Assembly (NCBI RefSeq): GCF_902459525.1
Contig: NZ_LR699166.1
Coordinates: 1,748,501 to 1,812,500 of the forward strand
Length of the DNA stretch: 64,000 nucleotides
Reading direction: 5' to 3'
Origin: Sideroxydans sp. CL21
GTDB lineage: Bacteria > Pseudomonadota > Gammaproteobacteria > Burkholderiales > Gallionellaceae
Position 1 is the first letter of the stretch. Each line of letters starts with the position of its first letter. The notes under the pieces were generated by a model. That model did no database searches and was not told the DNA's origin. It worked only from the letters and a program-made list of their open reading frames with translations. Shown one piece after another: positions 32,946-42,012 of this stretch. The position numbers were made by a program, and so were the translations under genes.

Positions 32946-33311
32946 ATGAGTGATGCTAAAAAATTCATGTTCGTCAATCGCAAAGCGCCTTACGGCACGA
33001 TCTATGCGCTGGAGTCGCTGGAGGTGGTATTGATCACTGCGGCCTTTGACCAGGATGTATCGCTGGCGTTTCTGGATGACGGCGTGTACCAGTTGAAGAA
33101 AGGGCAGCAGACAAAGGGGATAGAAACCAAGAATTTCTCGCCCGCTTATCGTGCCCTGGAAGACTACGACATTGAGAAATTGTACGTGGAAAAGGAAGCC
33201 ATGGAAGCGCGCGGCCTTACCGAGGAAGATTTTCTGGTACCCGTGACTTTGCTCAGCCGTGCCGAGATGGGCAAGCTGATGGATGAGCAAGACGTGGTCT
33301 TGAGTTTCTAG
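32946..33311 (+). CDS. dsrF: DsrF subunit of DsrEFH
   Basis: A 121-residue DsrE-fold protein (KKFMFVNRKAPYGTIYALES, then VLITAAFDQDVSLAFLDDGV) lacking any cysteine, as is usual for the structural DsrF subunit. It pairs with DsrE and DsrH in the ring-like hexamer. Ribosome site GGAGAGACGA; 11 bases after dsrE and nine before dsrH, so the three are tightly co-translated. Confidence 0.95.
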   Translation: MSDAKKFMFVNRKAPYGTIYALESLEVVLITAAFDQDVSLAFLDDGVYQLKKGQQTKGIETKNFSPAYRALEDYDIEKLYVEKEAMEARGLTEEDFLVPVTLLSRAEMGKLMDEQDVVLSF

Positions 33312-33320
33312 GGGGAATGC

Positions 33321-33617
33321 ATGTTACATATCATCAATAAATCGCCCCTGACCAGTGTCTCGCTGGAAAGTTGTTTGAATACGGCGTCGGGCGGGGACAT
33401 TCTGCTTATCGAAGATGGTGTCTATGCGGCGACGCGAGGCAGCGCTTTTGAGACAAAACTCCGGGCCGCGATGGGACGCTTCAAGGTACATGTCCTGATG
33501 CCGGATCTCGATGCGCGCGGTCTGGGTGACCGGCTCATCGAAGGTGTTTCACCAGTCGATTACGGCGGGTTCGTCGATCTGACCAGTAATAACAAAACCT
33601 GCCAATCTTGGCTTTAA
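33321..33617 (+). CDS. dsrH: DsrH subunit of DsrEFH
   Basis: 98 residues beginning MLHIINKSPLTSVSLESCLN, with the single cysteine at residue 18 matching the conserved cysteine of DsrH/TusB. The segment GDILLIEDGVYAATRG is characteristic of the family. It is the smallest subunit of DsrEFH. Ribosome site GGGGG precedes the ATG. It is followed after 33 bases by dsrC. Confidence 0.95.
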   Translation: MLHIINKSPLTSVSLESCLNTASGGDILLIEDGVYAATRGSAFETKLRAAMGRFKVHVLMPDLDARGLGDRLIEGVSPVDYGGFVDLTSNNKTCQSWL

Positions 33618-33650
33618 TCAGCAACATATAGCATATAGAAGGAGAAAAGC

Positions 33651-33986
33651 ATGTCAACAATCGAAGTCGGCGGTAAAAGTTACGAAACTGATGAAGAGGG
33701 CTATCTGACCAATCTGGCCGATTGGAACACTGAGGTCGCGAATTACATCGCACAGACTGAGAATGTCACCATGACCGATCAGCACTGGGAAGTCGTCAAC
33801 TTCCTGCGCGAGTATTTCGAGGAATACCAGATTGCTCCGGCAGTGCGTGTTCTGACCAAGGCTATCGGCAAGAAACTCGGTGCGGAAAAAGGCAACAGCG
33901 AATACCTGTATGGCCTGTTTCCTTACGGTCCAGGCAAGCAGGCATGCAAGATCGCCGGTCTGCCCAAGCCCACCGGTTGCGTTTGA
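33651..33986 (+). CDS. dsrC: Canonical DsrC sulfur-carrier protein
   Basis: The 111-residue protein ends KQACKIAGLPKPTGCV, keeping both redox cysteines (Cys99 and penultimate Cys110) on the flexible C-terminal arm. These carry the persulfide from DsrEFH to DsrAB and release sulfite, leaving an intramolecular disulfide or trisulfide for DsrMKJOP. The middle has MTDQHWEVVNFLREYFEEYQ. GAAGGAGAAA precedes the ATG. It is one of three DsrC-type proteins in this window and the only one with both cysteines. Confidence 0.98.
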   Translation: MSTIEVGGKSYETDEEGYLTNLADWNTEVANYIAQTENVTMTDQHWEVVNFLREYFEEYQIAPAVRVLTKAIGKKLGAEKGNSEYLYGLFPYGPGKQACKIAGLPKPTGCV

Positions 33987-34013
33987 TTCAGGTCAGGCTA
34001 TAGGGACTCTCTC

Positions 34014-34742
34014 ATGGCGAGCATCGTTTTTGCGATCCTGTTTTATCTCGCGACGCTGTTGCTTGTCGTAGGGCTGCTCTATCGTATCAGCACCTACGCC
34101 CGCACCCCGGTTCCGCTGAAGATACCGACTACGCCTGCGCCGAAAACGACCGGCGGAGTCGTGTTGCGCATGACGCGCGAGGTGGTGTTCTTCGAAAGCC
34201 TGTTCAAGGCCAATTTGTGGACATGGGGTCTGGGCTGGTTGTTCCATGCCAGTCTGTTGTTGGTGATCCTGCGCCATCTGCGCTATTTCACTGAACCGGT
34301 TTGGGAATGGGTCGCATTCATCCAGCCGTTCGGGATGTATGCAGGTATCACCATGCTGCTGGGATTGTGCGGACTGTGGGCGCGACGCATGTTCGTCGAG
34401 CGCATCCGTTACATCTCGACACCGTCTGATCACCTGATGCTGCTGTTGCTTATCGGTATAGCCGCTTCAGGTTTGATGATGAAGTTCGCTGCACACACCG
34501 ATGTGATTGCAGTGAAGACATATTTCCTTGGCTTGATGCATTTTGAAGTTGGAATGCTTCCTGCCGATCTGTTGTTAATGGTTCATCTGTCGTTAGTTGC
34601 GTCACTCCTGGTCGTGTTCCCCAACAGCAAACTGCTGCACGCGCCAGGAGTCTTTTTTTCGCCGACACGCAACCAGAAAGACGACTCGCGGGAGAAGCGC
34701 CATTTGAGCGCTTGGGCTGCCAAGTTGGAATCGGAGAAATAG
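34014..34742 (+). CDS. dsrM: DsrM, cytochrome b-type membrane subunit of DsrMKJOP
   Basis: A 242-residue NarI-like integral membrane protein with five to six helices and several histidines within helices (LWTWGLGWLFHASLLLVILR, LLLMVHLSL) fit for two b-type hemes. It exchanges electrons with the quinone pool and partners the HdrD-like DsrK. It starts 27 bases after dsrC, and its stop is one base before dsrK. Length is shorter than some DsrM proteins of sulfate reducers but normal for sulfur oxidisers. Confidence 0.95.
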   Translation: MASIVFAILFYLATLLLVVGLLYRISTYARTPVPLKIPTTPAPKTTGGVVLRMTREVVFFESLFKANLWTWGLGWLFHASLLLVILRHLRYFTEPVWEWVAFIQPFGMYAGITMLLGLCGLWARRMFVERIRYISTPSDHLMLLLLIGIAASGLMMKFAAHTDVIAVKTYFLGLMHFEVGMLPADLLLMVHLSLVASLLVVFPNSKLLHAPGVFFSPTRNQKDDSREKRHLSAWAAKLESEK

Positions 34743-34743
34743 C

Positions 34744-36273
34744 ATGGCGGACATAACAGCACCGGCCTATCGCGTATTCCCCATCATCCCCGCATTGAAG
34801 CCGGGAGCGATGGAAGGAAAGGGGCCATTTGTTGCAGGCGAAAAGCTCAACGAAGCCCTCGGTTTTCCAGGCCAACTGGTGGAAGACTGGCATGACCGCG
34901 CCATCGGCAAGATGGGCGATTTGCTGTCCAAATACCGTTCTCTAAAAGTATTCATGGATGCCTGCGTGCATTGCGGCGCATGCTCCGACAAATGCCATTA
35001 TTTTATCGGCACGCAAGACCCGAAGAACATGCCGGTGGCGCGTCAGGACCTGCTGCGCAGCGTCTATCGCCGCTACTTTACATTGCCCGGCAAGCTGTTT
35101 CCAAAACTGGTTGGGGCGCGCGATCTGACGCGGGAAGTGCTGGACGAGTGGTACAACTATTTTAACCAGTGTTCCGAATGCCGGCGCTGCTCGGTGTTCT
35201 GTCCCTACGGCATCGATACTGCCGAAATCACCATGGCCGCGCGCGAGATACTCGATACCGTCGGCTACGGACAGAAATATTCCAACGAGATCATCGGCAA
35301 GGTACACAAAATCGGCAACAACCTCGGCCTGCCCGGCCCGGCGTTGCTCGATACGCTGGAAGGTCTGGAAGAAGACGTCAAGGATGCAACCGGCATTGAT
35401 GTGCGTTTTCCAATGGACGTGAAGGGGGCGGAAGTGCTGCTCATCACGCCGTCCGCCGACTTTTTCGCCGAGCCGCATATCGACAGCCTGATCGGTTACG
35501 CAAAAGTATTCCATGCCACAGGTACCAGCTGGACGCTATCGTCGATGTCGTCCGAGGCGGGCAATTTCGGCATGTTCATCGGGAATTACGACCAGCTCCG
35601 CACCATCGCCATGCGTATCCGCCAGGCAGCGCTGGAGCTGGGCGTAAAGCGTATCGTGGTCGGAGAATGCGGGCATGCGTGGCGTGTAGCCTACAGCTTC
35701 TGGAATACCCTGACCGGGGTTGGAGAAGGTGCGGATGCCAACGATCGGTTCGCCCAGATGCTGCAAAAACAACTGGATCATCGCTACAAGCAACCGGCTC
35801 ATATCTGCGAATTCACTTGGGACATGATTCAGGATAATCGTCTGACCTTCGACAAGTCGGCCAACGATAAGCACATCATCACCTTCCACGACTCCTGCAA
35901 TGTGGCACGCGGCTCGAGCATGGGCGATCTGCCCGGCGGGCAATTCGAGATTCCGCGCAACATCATCAGGGCGGTTGCCAACAACTTCGTCGAGATGGCA
36001 CCCAATACCACGCGCGAACAGACCTTCTGCTGCGGCGGCGGCGGCGGACTGCTTACCGACGATCTGCTTGAGCTGCGTGTGAAGGGGGCGCTGCCGCGTA
36101 TGGAAGTGTTGCAGCAGGCAGTTGATGAGCACGGCGTCAATTTTATGGCGACTATATGCGCCATCTGCAAGGCACAATTTACCAAAATCATGCCCATCTA
36201 CGGTTTCGACAGAAAAATGGTGGGCGGCGTGCATCAACTGGTGAGCAATGCGATCCAGTTAGGACCGAAATAA
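34744..36273 (+). CDS. dsrK: DsrK, HdrD-like iron-sulfur subunit of DsrMKJOP
   Basis: The 509-residue cytoplasmic protein has two [4Fe-4S] motifs (CVHCGACSDKCHYF and CSECRRCSVFCPYG) and then two CCG domains, including FHDSCNVARG and the TFCCGGGGGLL block with ATICAICKAQF. These hold the non-cubane cluster thought to act on the DsrC disulfide/trisulfide. It is bound to the membrane by DsrM. It lies directly after dsrM and 15 bases before dsrL. Confidence 0.96.
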   Translation: MADITAPAYRVFPIIPALKPGAMEGKGPFVAGEKLNEALGFPGQLVEDWHDRAIGKMGDLLSKYRSLKVFMDACVHCGACSDKCHYFIGTQDPKNMPVARQDLLRSVYRRYFTLPGKLFPKLVGARDLTREVLDEWYNYFNQCSECRRCSVFCPYGIDTAEITMAAREILDTVGYGQKYSNEIIGKVHKIGNNLGLPGPALLDTLEGLEEDVKDATGIDVRFPMDVKGAEVLLITPSADFFAEPHIDSLIGYAKVFHATGTSWTLSSMSSEAGNFGMFIGNYDQLRTIAMRIRQAALELGVKRIVVGECGHAWRVAYSFWNTLTGVGEGADANDRFAQMLQKQLDHRYKQPAHICEFTWDMIQDNRLTFDKSANDKHIITFHDSCNVARGSSMGDLPGGQFEIPRNIIRAVANNFVEMAPNTTREQTFCCGGGGGLLTDDLLELRVKGALPRMEVLQQAVDEHGVNFMATICAICKAQFTKIMPIYGFDRKMVGGVHQLVSNAIQLGPK

Positions 36274-36288
36274 AGAGGAGATGAAAAA

Positions 36289-38256
36289 ATGTCAGTAGTG
36301 AGCGAAACCCCGTTGAAAATCACATTCCGTCGTTACAAGGACGGCGATAGCAAAGCCGTTCGCTTTAACCAGCAGATTTTTCAGGCCAGCCATACCTACA
36401 AATGTCCGACTTATATACAGTCCACGCCACCATGCCAGGGAAGCTGCCCGGCGGGTGAAGACATTCGCGGATATCTGGCCATCGTGCGTGGTACCGAAAA
36501 GCCGCCTGTCGGTGCAGACGGCAAGCCGACAATGCCCTGGCAAGAGTACGCGTGGCGCCGTTTGACTGAAGCCAACCCGTTCCCTTCGGTGATGGGGCGC
36601 GTATGTCCGGCTCCGTGCGAAACAGGTTGTAATCGCAACGAAGTGGAAGACCATGTCGGTATCAATTCGGTCGAACATTTCCTGGGCGAATACGCGATCG
36701 CCAACAAACTCAAATTCAACAAGCCTGCCCAAACAACAGGAAAGAAAGTCGCTATCCTCGGTGCCGGCCCGGCCGGCCTGTCCTGCGCCTATCAACTGGC
36801 GTTAAAAGGACACGAAGTTACCGTATTTGACGAACATGAATTTTTGGGCGGGATGATGCGTTACGGCATTCCCGGATTCCGTACGCCGCGCGAAGTATTG
36901 GATGCTGAAATCCAGCGCATACTCGATCTGGGTGTGAAGACGCGCATGAAGACGCGCGTCGGTACCGACATTACGATGGAGCAGATTCGAAAAGATTTCG
37001 ACGCAGTGTTCCTCGGTATGGGTGCACAAGCCGGTCGTGCATTGCCTATCGCCGATAGTACTGCTCCCAACGTTGTGACTGCGACTGCCTTCCTGAAAGC
37101 CTTTAACGATGGGCGTCTGCAGCATGTTGGCAAGCGCGTGGTAGTGGTGGGTGGCGGAGATACTTCCATCGACGTGGCGACTGTAGCGCGTCGTCTCGGT
37201 CACATCGAGCATGCCAAACCGACCGATGCCGAACTCGCCATCGCCGGAAGACTGGCACACGATGTCGCTGATATTTCCGCCAAACAAGGTGCTGAAGTCA
37301 CGCTGACCTCGATTTTCAACATTGACAAGATGCAGGCCAACAAGCACGAAATAGAGCAGGCACTTGCCGAAGGCATCCATATCATCGGTAGTCTGGCACC
37401 TGTCGGTCTTGTGCGCGACGCTAACGGTCGTGCCACGGCACTGCGAGTGGTGAAGTGCGAAGCCAAGATGGCGGGCGGCAAGCTGGAGATCAAGAACATC
37501 GAAGGCAGCGAACATGACATCGAAGCCGACCTTATCGTTTCTGCGATCGGTCAGGCGGTCGATTTCACCGGACTGGAACAATTCAACAATGGCAAGGGTG
37601 CTGTCTCCACAGACCGCAATTACGTCGTGAACGGACAGCCCGGCGTATTCGCCGGCGGCGACGTGATTCGCCCGCATCTGCTCACCACCGCTATCGGCCA
37701 CGGCTCCATCGCGGCCGACGGTATCCACCACTACATGAATGGACAGGAACTGGAAAAACGTCCCAAGATCGACGCGCACCAATTCGATCTGATCAGGAAA
37801 TTGGCTGAAAAAGGTCTCGAGCCTAAGGAAAATCACGAGCCGATGCGCGGCACCTGCGATTCCAACGCCGCGGTACATAATTTCGACAACCGTTCCGACC
37901 GCTACATCATTCCGCATGACAAGCTGTTCCTCGGGCACTTCTCTTATGTGGCTCGCAACCAACGGGCGGTTACCACACTCGATAAGGAAAGTGCATTGGG
38001 CAACTTCCAGGATCGTTTGGGAGTGCTGGATGAGAAGCAGACCGTTGCCGAAGCCAAGCGTTGTATGAGCTGCGGCATGTGTTTCGAGTGCGACAACTGT
38101 GTTGTGTATTGCCCGCAGACTGCCGTGTATCGCGTCAAGAAGACCGAGTCTACCTTGGGGCGTTACGTTGCTACCGACTATGACAAGTGCATCGGTTGCC
38201 ACATTTGCGCAGACGTATGTCCGACTGGCTATATCCAAATGGGCTTGGGCGAATAA
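36289..38256 (+). CDS. dsrL: DsrL, NAD(P)H-linked iron-sulfur flavoprotein
   Basis: A 655-residue relative of glutamate synthase small subunit. It has an N-terminal cysteine-rich domain (CPTYIQSTPPCQGSCPAGED, CPAPCETGCNR), an FAD-binding motif VAILGAGPAGLSCAYQL, an NAD(P)-binding motif VVVVGGGDTSIDVATVARR, and a C-terminal ferredoxin part with CMSCGMCFECDNCVVYCP and CIGCHICADVCPTG. In the oxidative pathway it takes electrons released by DsrAB to NAD(P)+. Its presence is a marker for sulfur oxidation rather than sulfate reduction when dsrD is absent. Its stop overlaps the dsrJ start by one base. Confidence 0.96.
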   Translation: MSVVSETPLKITFRRYKDGDSKAVRFNQQIFQASHTYKCPTYIQSTPPCQGSCPAGEDIRGYLAIVRGTEKPPVGADGKPTMPWQEYAWRRLTEANPFPSVMGRVCPAPCETGCNRNEVEDHVGINSVEHFLGEYAIANKLKFNKPAQTTGKKVAILGAGPAGLSCAYQLALKGHEVTVFDEHEFLGGMMRYGIPGFRTPREVLDAEIQRILDLGVKTRMKTRVGTDITMEQIRKDFDAVFLGMGAQAGRALPIADSTAPNVVTATAFLKAFNDGRLQHVGKRVVVVGGGDTSIDVATVARRLGHIEHAKPTDAELAIAGRLAHDVADISAKQGAEVTLTSIFNIDKMQANKHEIEQALAEGIHIIGSLAPVGLVRDANGRATALRVVKCEAKMAGGKLEIKNIEGSEHDIEADLIVSAIGQAVDFTGLEQFNNGKGAVSTDRNYVVNGQPGVFAGGDVIRPHLLTTAIGHGSIAADGIHHYMNGQELEKRPKIDAHQFDLIRKLAEKGLEPKENHEPMRGTCDSNAAVHNFDNRSDRYIIPHDKLFLGHFSYVARNQRAVTTLDKESALGNFQDRLGVLDEKQTVAEAKRCMSCGMCFECDNCVVYCPQTAVYRVKKTESTLGRYVATDYDKCIGCHICADVCPTGYIQMGLGE

Positions 38257-38624
38257 TGAAGCTGCTCGTATCTCTGCTGCTTTGCTTTTGCATCCCGTTG
38301 GCATGGGCTACCGAGGCGAACGCGCCCAAGCTGGATATCGGCAAGGGCGGGCAGTGTGTACGAGACCCTCAGTGGATGCGCAAGAACCATATGCACCTGC
38401 TCATACATCAACGCGATGAGGCGGTGCACAAGGGGATACGCGACGAGCAGATCAGTCTGAAGAACTGCGTGGAATGTCATGCCAGCTTGAAAGACGACAG
38501 CGTGATCGCGCGCGAAGACAGTTTCTGTGCCGGTTGCCATCGTTACGAGGCGGTAAAGATCGATTGCTTCGAATGCCATGCCAGCAAACGCAGGGTAGCG
38601 CTCGTCAATAAGGATGTGAAATGA
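38256..38624 (+). CDS. dsrJ: DsrJ, triheme periplasmic c-type cytochrome
   Basis: 122 residues with a signal peptide (MKLLVSLLLCFCIPLAWA) and three heme motifs: CVECH, CAGCH and CFECH. A further cysteine in GGQCVRDPQWM corresponds to the unusual His/Cys heme ligand noted for DsrJ. It is the periplasmic electron-carrying subunit of DsrMKJOP. It overlaps dsrL by one base and dsrO by four (ATGA). Confidence 0.94.
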   Translation: MKLLVSLLLCFCIPLAWATEANAPKLDIGKGGQCVRDPQWMRKNHMHLLIHQRDEAVHKGIRDEQISLKNCVECHASLKDDSVIAREDSFCAGCHRYEAVKIDCFECHASKRRVALVNKDVK

Positions 38625-39337
38625 GCGATCACGATACACAACGCAGACAATTCCTGAAGACATCCCTAGGTGCTGCGGCGGTCGCCATCGCACCGGGCAT
38701 GTTGTTGTTCGATACCGCACACGGTAAAACGGAAGCTGCCAGCAGCAAGGTGCGCTGGGGCATGCTGATCGATACTGCACAGTGCAAGACCGGCTGCAAC
38801 GATTGCGTCACCGCTTGCAACAAGGAAAATGGATTGTCGGGAGGAACGTTACCTACCGATTCGCAATGGATACGCAAGATTGATATCAAGGACATCAGCA
38901 GTGGGCGCGAAACGTCGCTGCCTATGATGTGCCAGCATTGTGAGGAGCCCCCCTGCGTGGATGTCTGCCCAACCGGTGCTTCATTCAAGCGTGCGGATGG
39001 GATCGTTCTGGTGGACAGGCATCGTTGCATCGGTTGCCGTTATTGCATGATGGCTTGCCCGTACAAGGCACGTTCCTTTGTGCATGAGCCGTTGCATGAT
39101 CAGAAACCGGAAGTGCCGCGCGGCAAGGGCACAGTCGAATCCTGTACTTTATGCGTGCACCGTATCGATGAAGGGAAACAGACTGCGTGCTCGCAAGCGT
39201 GTCCGAACAAAGCCATTCTGTTTGGCAATCTGAATGATGCGAACAGCGAGATAGCCCAGAAGATACGCAGCGTCGTTTCCGTTCAGGTACGTGCTGATAT
39301 GCAGCTGAATCCAGGCATCCGTTACCAGGGACTCTAA
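38621..39337 (+). CDS. dsrO: DsrO, Tat-exported iron-sulfur subunit of DsrMKJOP
   Basis: 238 residues with a twin-arginine signal (RRQFLKTSLGAAAVAIA) and four ferredoxin cysteine groups, among them CKTGCNDCVTACN, CQHCEEPPCVDVCPTG, CIGCRYCMMACPYK and CTLCVHRIDEGKQTACSQAC. It resembles the DmsB/NrfC type and passes electrons between DsrJ and DsrP on the periplasmic side. It is coupled to dsrJ upstream and is three bases before dsrP. Confidence 0.96.
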   Translation: MSDHDTQRRQFLKTSLGAAAVAIAPGMLLFDTAHGKTEAASSKVRWGMLIDTAQCKTGCNDCVTACNKENGLSGGTLPTDSQWIRKIDIKDISSGRETSLPMMCQHCEEPPCVDVCPTGASFKRADGIVLVDRHRCIGCRYCMMACPYKARSFVHEPLHDQKPEVPRGKGTVESCTLCVHRIDEGKQTACSQACPNKAILFGNLNDANSEIAQKIRSVVSVQVRADMQLNPGIRYQGL

Positions 39338-39339
39338 AC

Positions 39340-40521
39340 ATGGTTGATCTTTACGCATTGCGTCACAAGAACCGTTTGTACTACGTGCTGCTTGCAATTG
39401 CAGGGCTGTTCATTCTGGCCGGGCTATATGCCGTACACATGATGGAATCGCACGGTCACATCATCACCGGCATGAACAACCAGATCGTGTGGGGCATGCC
39501 GCATGTATTCGCGATCTTTTTGATCGTTGCAGCTTCCGGAGTGCTTAACGTCGCCTCGATCGGATCGGTGTTTGGCAAGGCCATCTACAAGGCGCGCGCA
39601 CCTCTGGCCAGTCTGCTGTCCATTGCCATGCTGGCAGGCGGCCTGACCGTCCTGATGCTGGATCTGGGCAGGCCGGACCGCGTCATCGTGGCGGCAACCA
39701 ATTTCAATTTAACCTCGGTATTTGCCTGGAATGTGGTGTTGTACTCGGGCATGTTCTCGCTCGTGATCGTCTACCTGTGGACGATGATGGAGCGCCGCAT
39801 GAATCCCTGGAACAAGGCAGCGGGATTGGCTGTTTTTGCCTGGCGCTTCATCCTCACCACCGGTACCGGCCTGATCTTCGCCTTTCTGACCGCGCGCCAA
39901 GCATACGGGTCGGCCATTTTGCCGCCGATGTTCATCGTGTTGTCGTTCGCATGGGGATTGGCCGTGTTCCATGTGGTGCAGACAGTGATCTATGCCTGGA
40001 ACGAAAAGACGCTTGATGCCGACATTCTGCGCCGCAAAAAGAATCTGCTCGGGGTGTTCATCATCGGTTCGCTGTACATGGTGGCGGTTTACCATATGAC
40101 CAACCTGTATTTCGCGCACAAATCCGCCTTTGAGAATTTCATCCTGCGCGATGGCGGTGTCTTCCCGAATCTGTTCTGGTGGGGATATATCGTGATCGGC
40201 AATCTGTTGCCTTTGCTGTTGATCTATGTTCCCGGTCTGGGCAAAGCCAAGTGTGTCATGGCGGCTTCAACGCTGGTGGTTCTGGGAGCCTTGTCGCTGC
40301 TGTATGTATTCATCATCGGCGGACAGGCTTTTCCGCTCGACATCTTCCCGGGCTTCGAGGTCAAAAGCAGCTTCGGTGACGGGCAGATTTCCTCCTATCA
40401 TCCATCCATCTACGAATTCCTGCTGGGTATCGGCGGTCTGGCGATTGCTTTCGTGATCACGACTGTCGGCGTGCGTGTTCTGGATTTCATGCCGCATGAC
40501 AAGCCCTACGTAGCAGATTAA
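39340..40521 (+). CDS. dsrP: DsrP, NrfD-like membrane subunit of DsrMKJOP
   Basis: The 393-residue protein has about ten membrane helices and belongs to the NrfD/PsrC group that interacts with quinones without heme. It opens MVDLYALRHKNRLYYVLLAI and contains GGLTVLMLDLGRPDRV, a common NrfD-family block. With DsrO it forms the second quinone-reactive module of DsrMKJOP. It is followed 18 bases later by dsrN. Confidence 0.95.
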   Translation: MVDLYALRHKNRLYYVLLAIAGLFILAGLYAVHMMESHGHIITGMNNQIVWGMPHVFAIFLIVAASGVLNVASIGSVFGKAIYKARAPLASLLSIAMLAGGLTVLMLDLGRPDRVIVAATNFNLTSVFAWNVVLYSGMFSLVIVYLWTMMERRMNPWNKAAGLAVFAWRFILTTGTGLIFAFLTARQAYGSAILPPMFIVLSFAWGLAVFHVVQTVIYAWNEKTLDADILRRKKNLLGVFIIGSLYMVAVYHMTNLYFAHKSAFENFILRDGGVFPNLFWWGYIVIGNLLPLLLIYVPGLGKAKCVMAASTLVVLGALSLLYVFIIGGQAFPLDIFPGFEVKSSFGDGQISSYHPSIYEFLLGIGGLAIAFVITTVGVRVLDFMPHDKPYVAD

Positions 40522-40539
40522 CTTTGCAGGAAGGCTGCC

Positions 40540-42012
40540 ATGAACCGTATGCTGATCTCGGCAGCACATAAATCCTCCGGGAAAACGATGGTCAGCATCG
40601 GCCTTTGCGCGGCGCTTGCGGCGCGCGGTCATGTTGTGCAGCCGTTCAAGAAAGGTCCCGATTATATCGACCCGATGTGGCTCAGCCAGGCTGCCGGACA
40701 TGCCTGCCGCAATCTCGATCTGTACCTGATGGAAAACGACGATATCGTCGCCACCTTTGCACGCCACAGTGCGGAAGTGAATCTGGTCGAGGGCAACAAG
40801 GGTTTGTACGATGGTTTGGCGTTGGACGGCAGCAACAGCAATGCGGCCTTGGCCAAACTGCTCGACCTGCCCGTGATGCTGGTCATTGACGCGCGCGGCA
40901 TGACGCGCGGCATCGCACCGCTGATCCTTGGCTATCAGGCGTTCGACCGCGACATCAATATCGCCGGGGTCATCCTCAACAATCTCGGCGGCAGCCGGCA
41001 CGAATCCAAGCTGCGCGCCGTCATCGAACATTACACCGATGTGCCGGTGATCGGTGCTATCCATCACGACGAGCGCCTCAGCATCGTCGAGCGCCATCTC
41101 GGCCTGATGCCCAGCAACGAGTCGCATGTGGCCACATCCAAGATCAAGCAGATCGGTGAAGCTATTGCGGAACAGGTTGACCTTGAGATGTTGCTCGCGC
41201 TGTCGCAAAAAGAACCGCTCGCGATCCCGCACCACAGCCCTCACTCCAACTCTCTCCCAGAGGGAGAGAGGGCAAACGTGAATAACATTATTAAATTTCC
41301 TGCCGTAGTCAGTCCGTTGCCGTGCGGCGAGAAAGTGCGCATCGGTATCGCACGCGACCGTTCCTTCGGTTTTTACTATGCTGACGACCTGGATGCACTG
41401 GAAGCGGCGGGAGCGGAACTGGTACCGTTCGACGCCTTGCGCGATGCACAATTACCGGAAGTGGATGGACTCTATATCGGAGGCGGCTTTCCGGAAACCT
41501 GCGCAACCGAACTGGAAGCAAATGTGGCATTGCGTTCCGGTATCAAGAAAGCTATCGAATGCGGCATGCCGGCCTATGCGGAATGCGGCGGATTGATGTA
41601 TCTGTCACGCGGTATCGAGTATCAGGGACATACTTACCAGATGGTCGGAGCGATCCCTGGCGATGTAAAGATGCACGACAAACCGATTGGTCGCGGCTAT
41701 GTACATCTCAAGGAAGACGAAACACATCCCTGGCCGCGACCGAGTACACCCGCCAAACAGATCAAAGCGCACGAGTTTCACTATTCCAGCCTGGAGAACC
41801 TTCCGCCGGATAGCCGCTTCGCTTACCATGTCGAGCGCGGTTATGGCATCGATGGAGACCGGGACGGGCTTATCGTGCATAACCTGCTGGCTTCCTATAC
41901 CCATCTGCGCACCATCGGCAGTTGCTACTGGGCCACCCGTTTCGTCGCTTTTGTGCGGCGATGCAAGGAGCAGCAAACGGTATCCACATTAACCAACGAG
42001 AAAGCAATATGA
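40540..42012 (+). CDS. dsrN: DsrN, cobyrinate a,c-diamide synthase-like siroheme amidase
   Basis: The 490-residue protein is CobB/CbiA-like: an N-terminal ATPase half (MLISAAHKSSGKTMVSIGL, KKGPDYIDPMWL) and a C-terminal glutamine amidotransferase half with the AYAECGGLMYLS nucleophile Cys. In dsr operons DsrN glutaminates siroheme to siroamide for DsrAB. Between the halves, around residues 230-260, is an unusual linker encoding HSNSLPEGERAN. The DNA there is a perfect 9-bp hairpin repeat (41250-41270), apparently an in-frame insertion. Its stop overlaps the next gene (ATGA). Confidence 0.93.
   Translation: MNRMLISAAHKSSGKTMVSIGLCAALAARGHVVQPFKKGPDYIDPMWLSQAAGHACRNLDLYLMENDDIVATFARHSAEVNLVEGNKGLYDGLALDGSNSNAALAKLLDLPVMLVIDARGMTRGIAPLILGYQAFDRDINIAGVILNNLGGSRHESKLRAVIEHYTDVPVIGAIHHDERLSIVERHLGLMPSNESHVATSKIKQIGEAIAEQVDLEMLLALSQKEPLAIPHHSPHSNSLPEGERANVNNIIKFPAVVSPLPCGEKVRIGIARDRSFGFYYADDLDALEAAGAELVPFDALRDAQLPEVDGLYIGGGFPETCATELEANVALRSGIKKAIECGMPAYAECGGLMYLSRGIEYQGHTYQMVGAIPGDVKMHDKPIGRGYVHLKEDETHPWPRPSTPAKQIKAHEFHYSSLENLPPDSRFAYHVERGYGIDGDRDGLIVHNLLASYTHLRTIGSCYWATRFVAFVRRCKEQQTVSTLTNEKAI
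41236..41275. repeat. REP-like hairpin repeat inserted inside dsrN
   Basis: CTCTCTCCC (41250-41258), AGA, GGGAGAGAG (41262-41270) makes a perfect hairpin, preceded by CCCTCACTCCAA. This composition is typical of intergenic REP-type repeats of proteobacteria, but here it is in frame within the dsrN interdomain linker. Confidence 0.6.

Noticed and set aside
36802-38304. A 500-residue antisense open frame opposite dsrL
   Set aside because: Long antisense frames are expected from the codon bias of the sense gene; the sense protein is unmistakable DsrL and the antisense translation resembles nothing.
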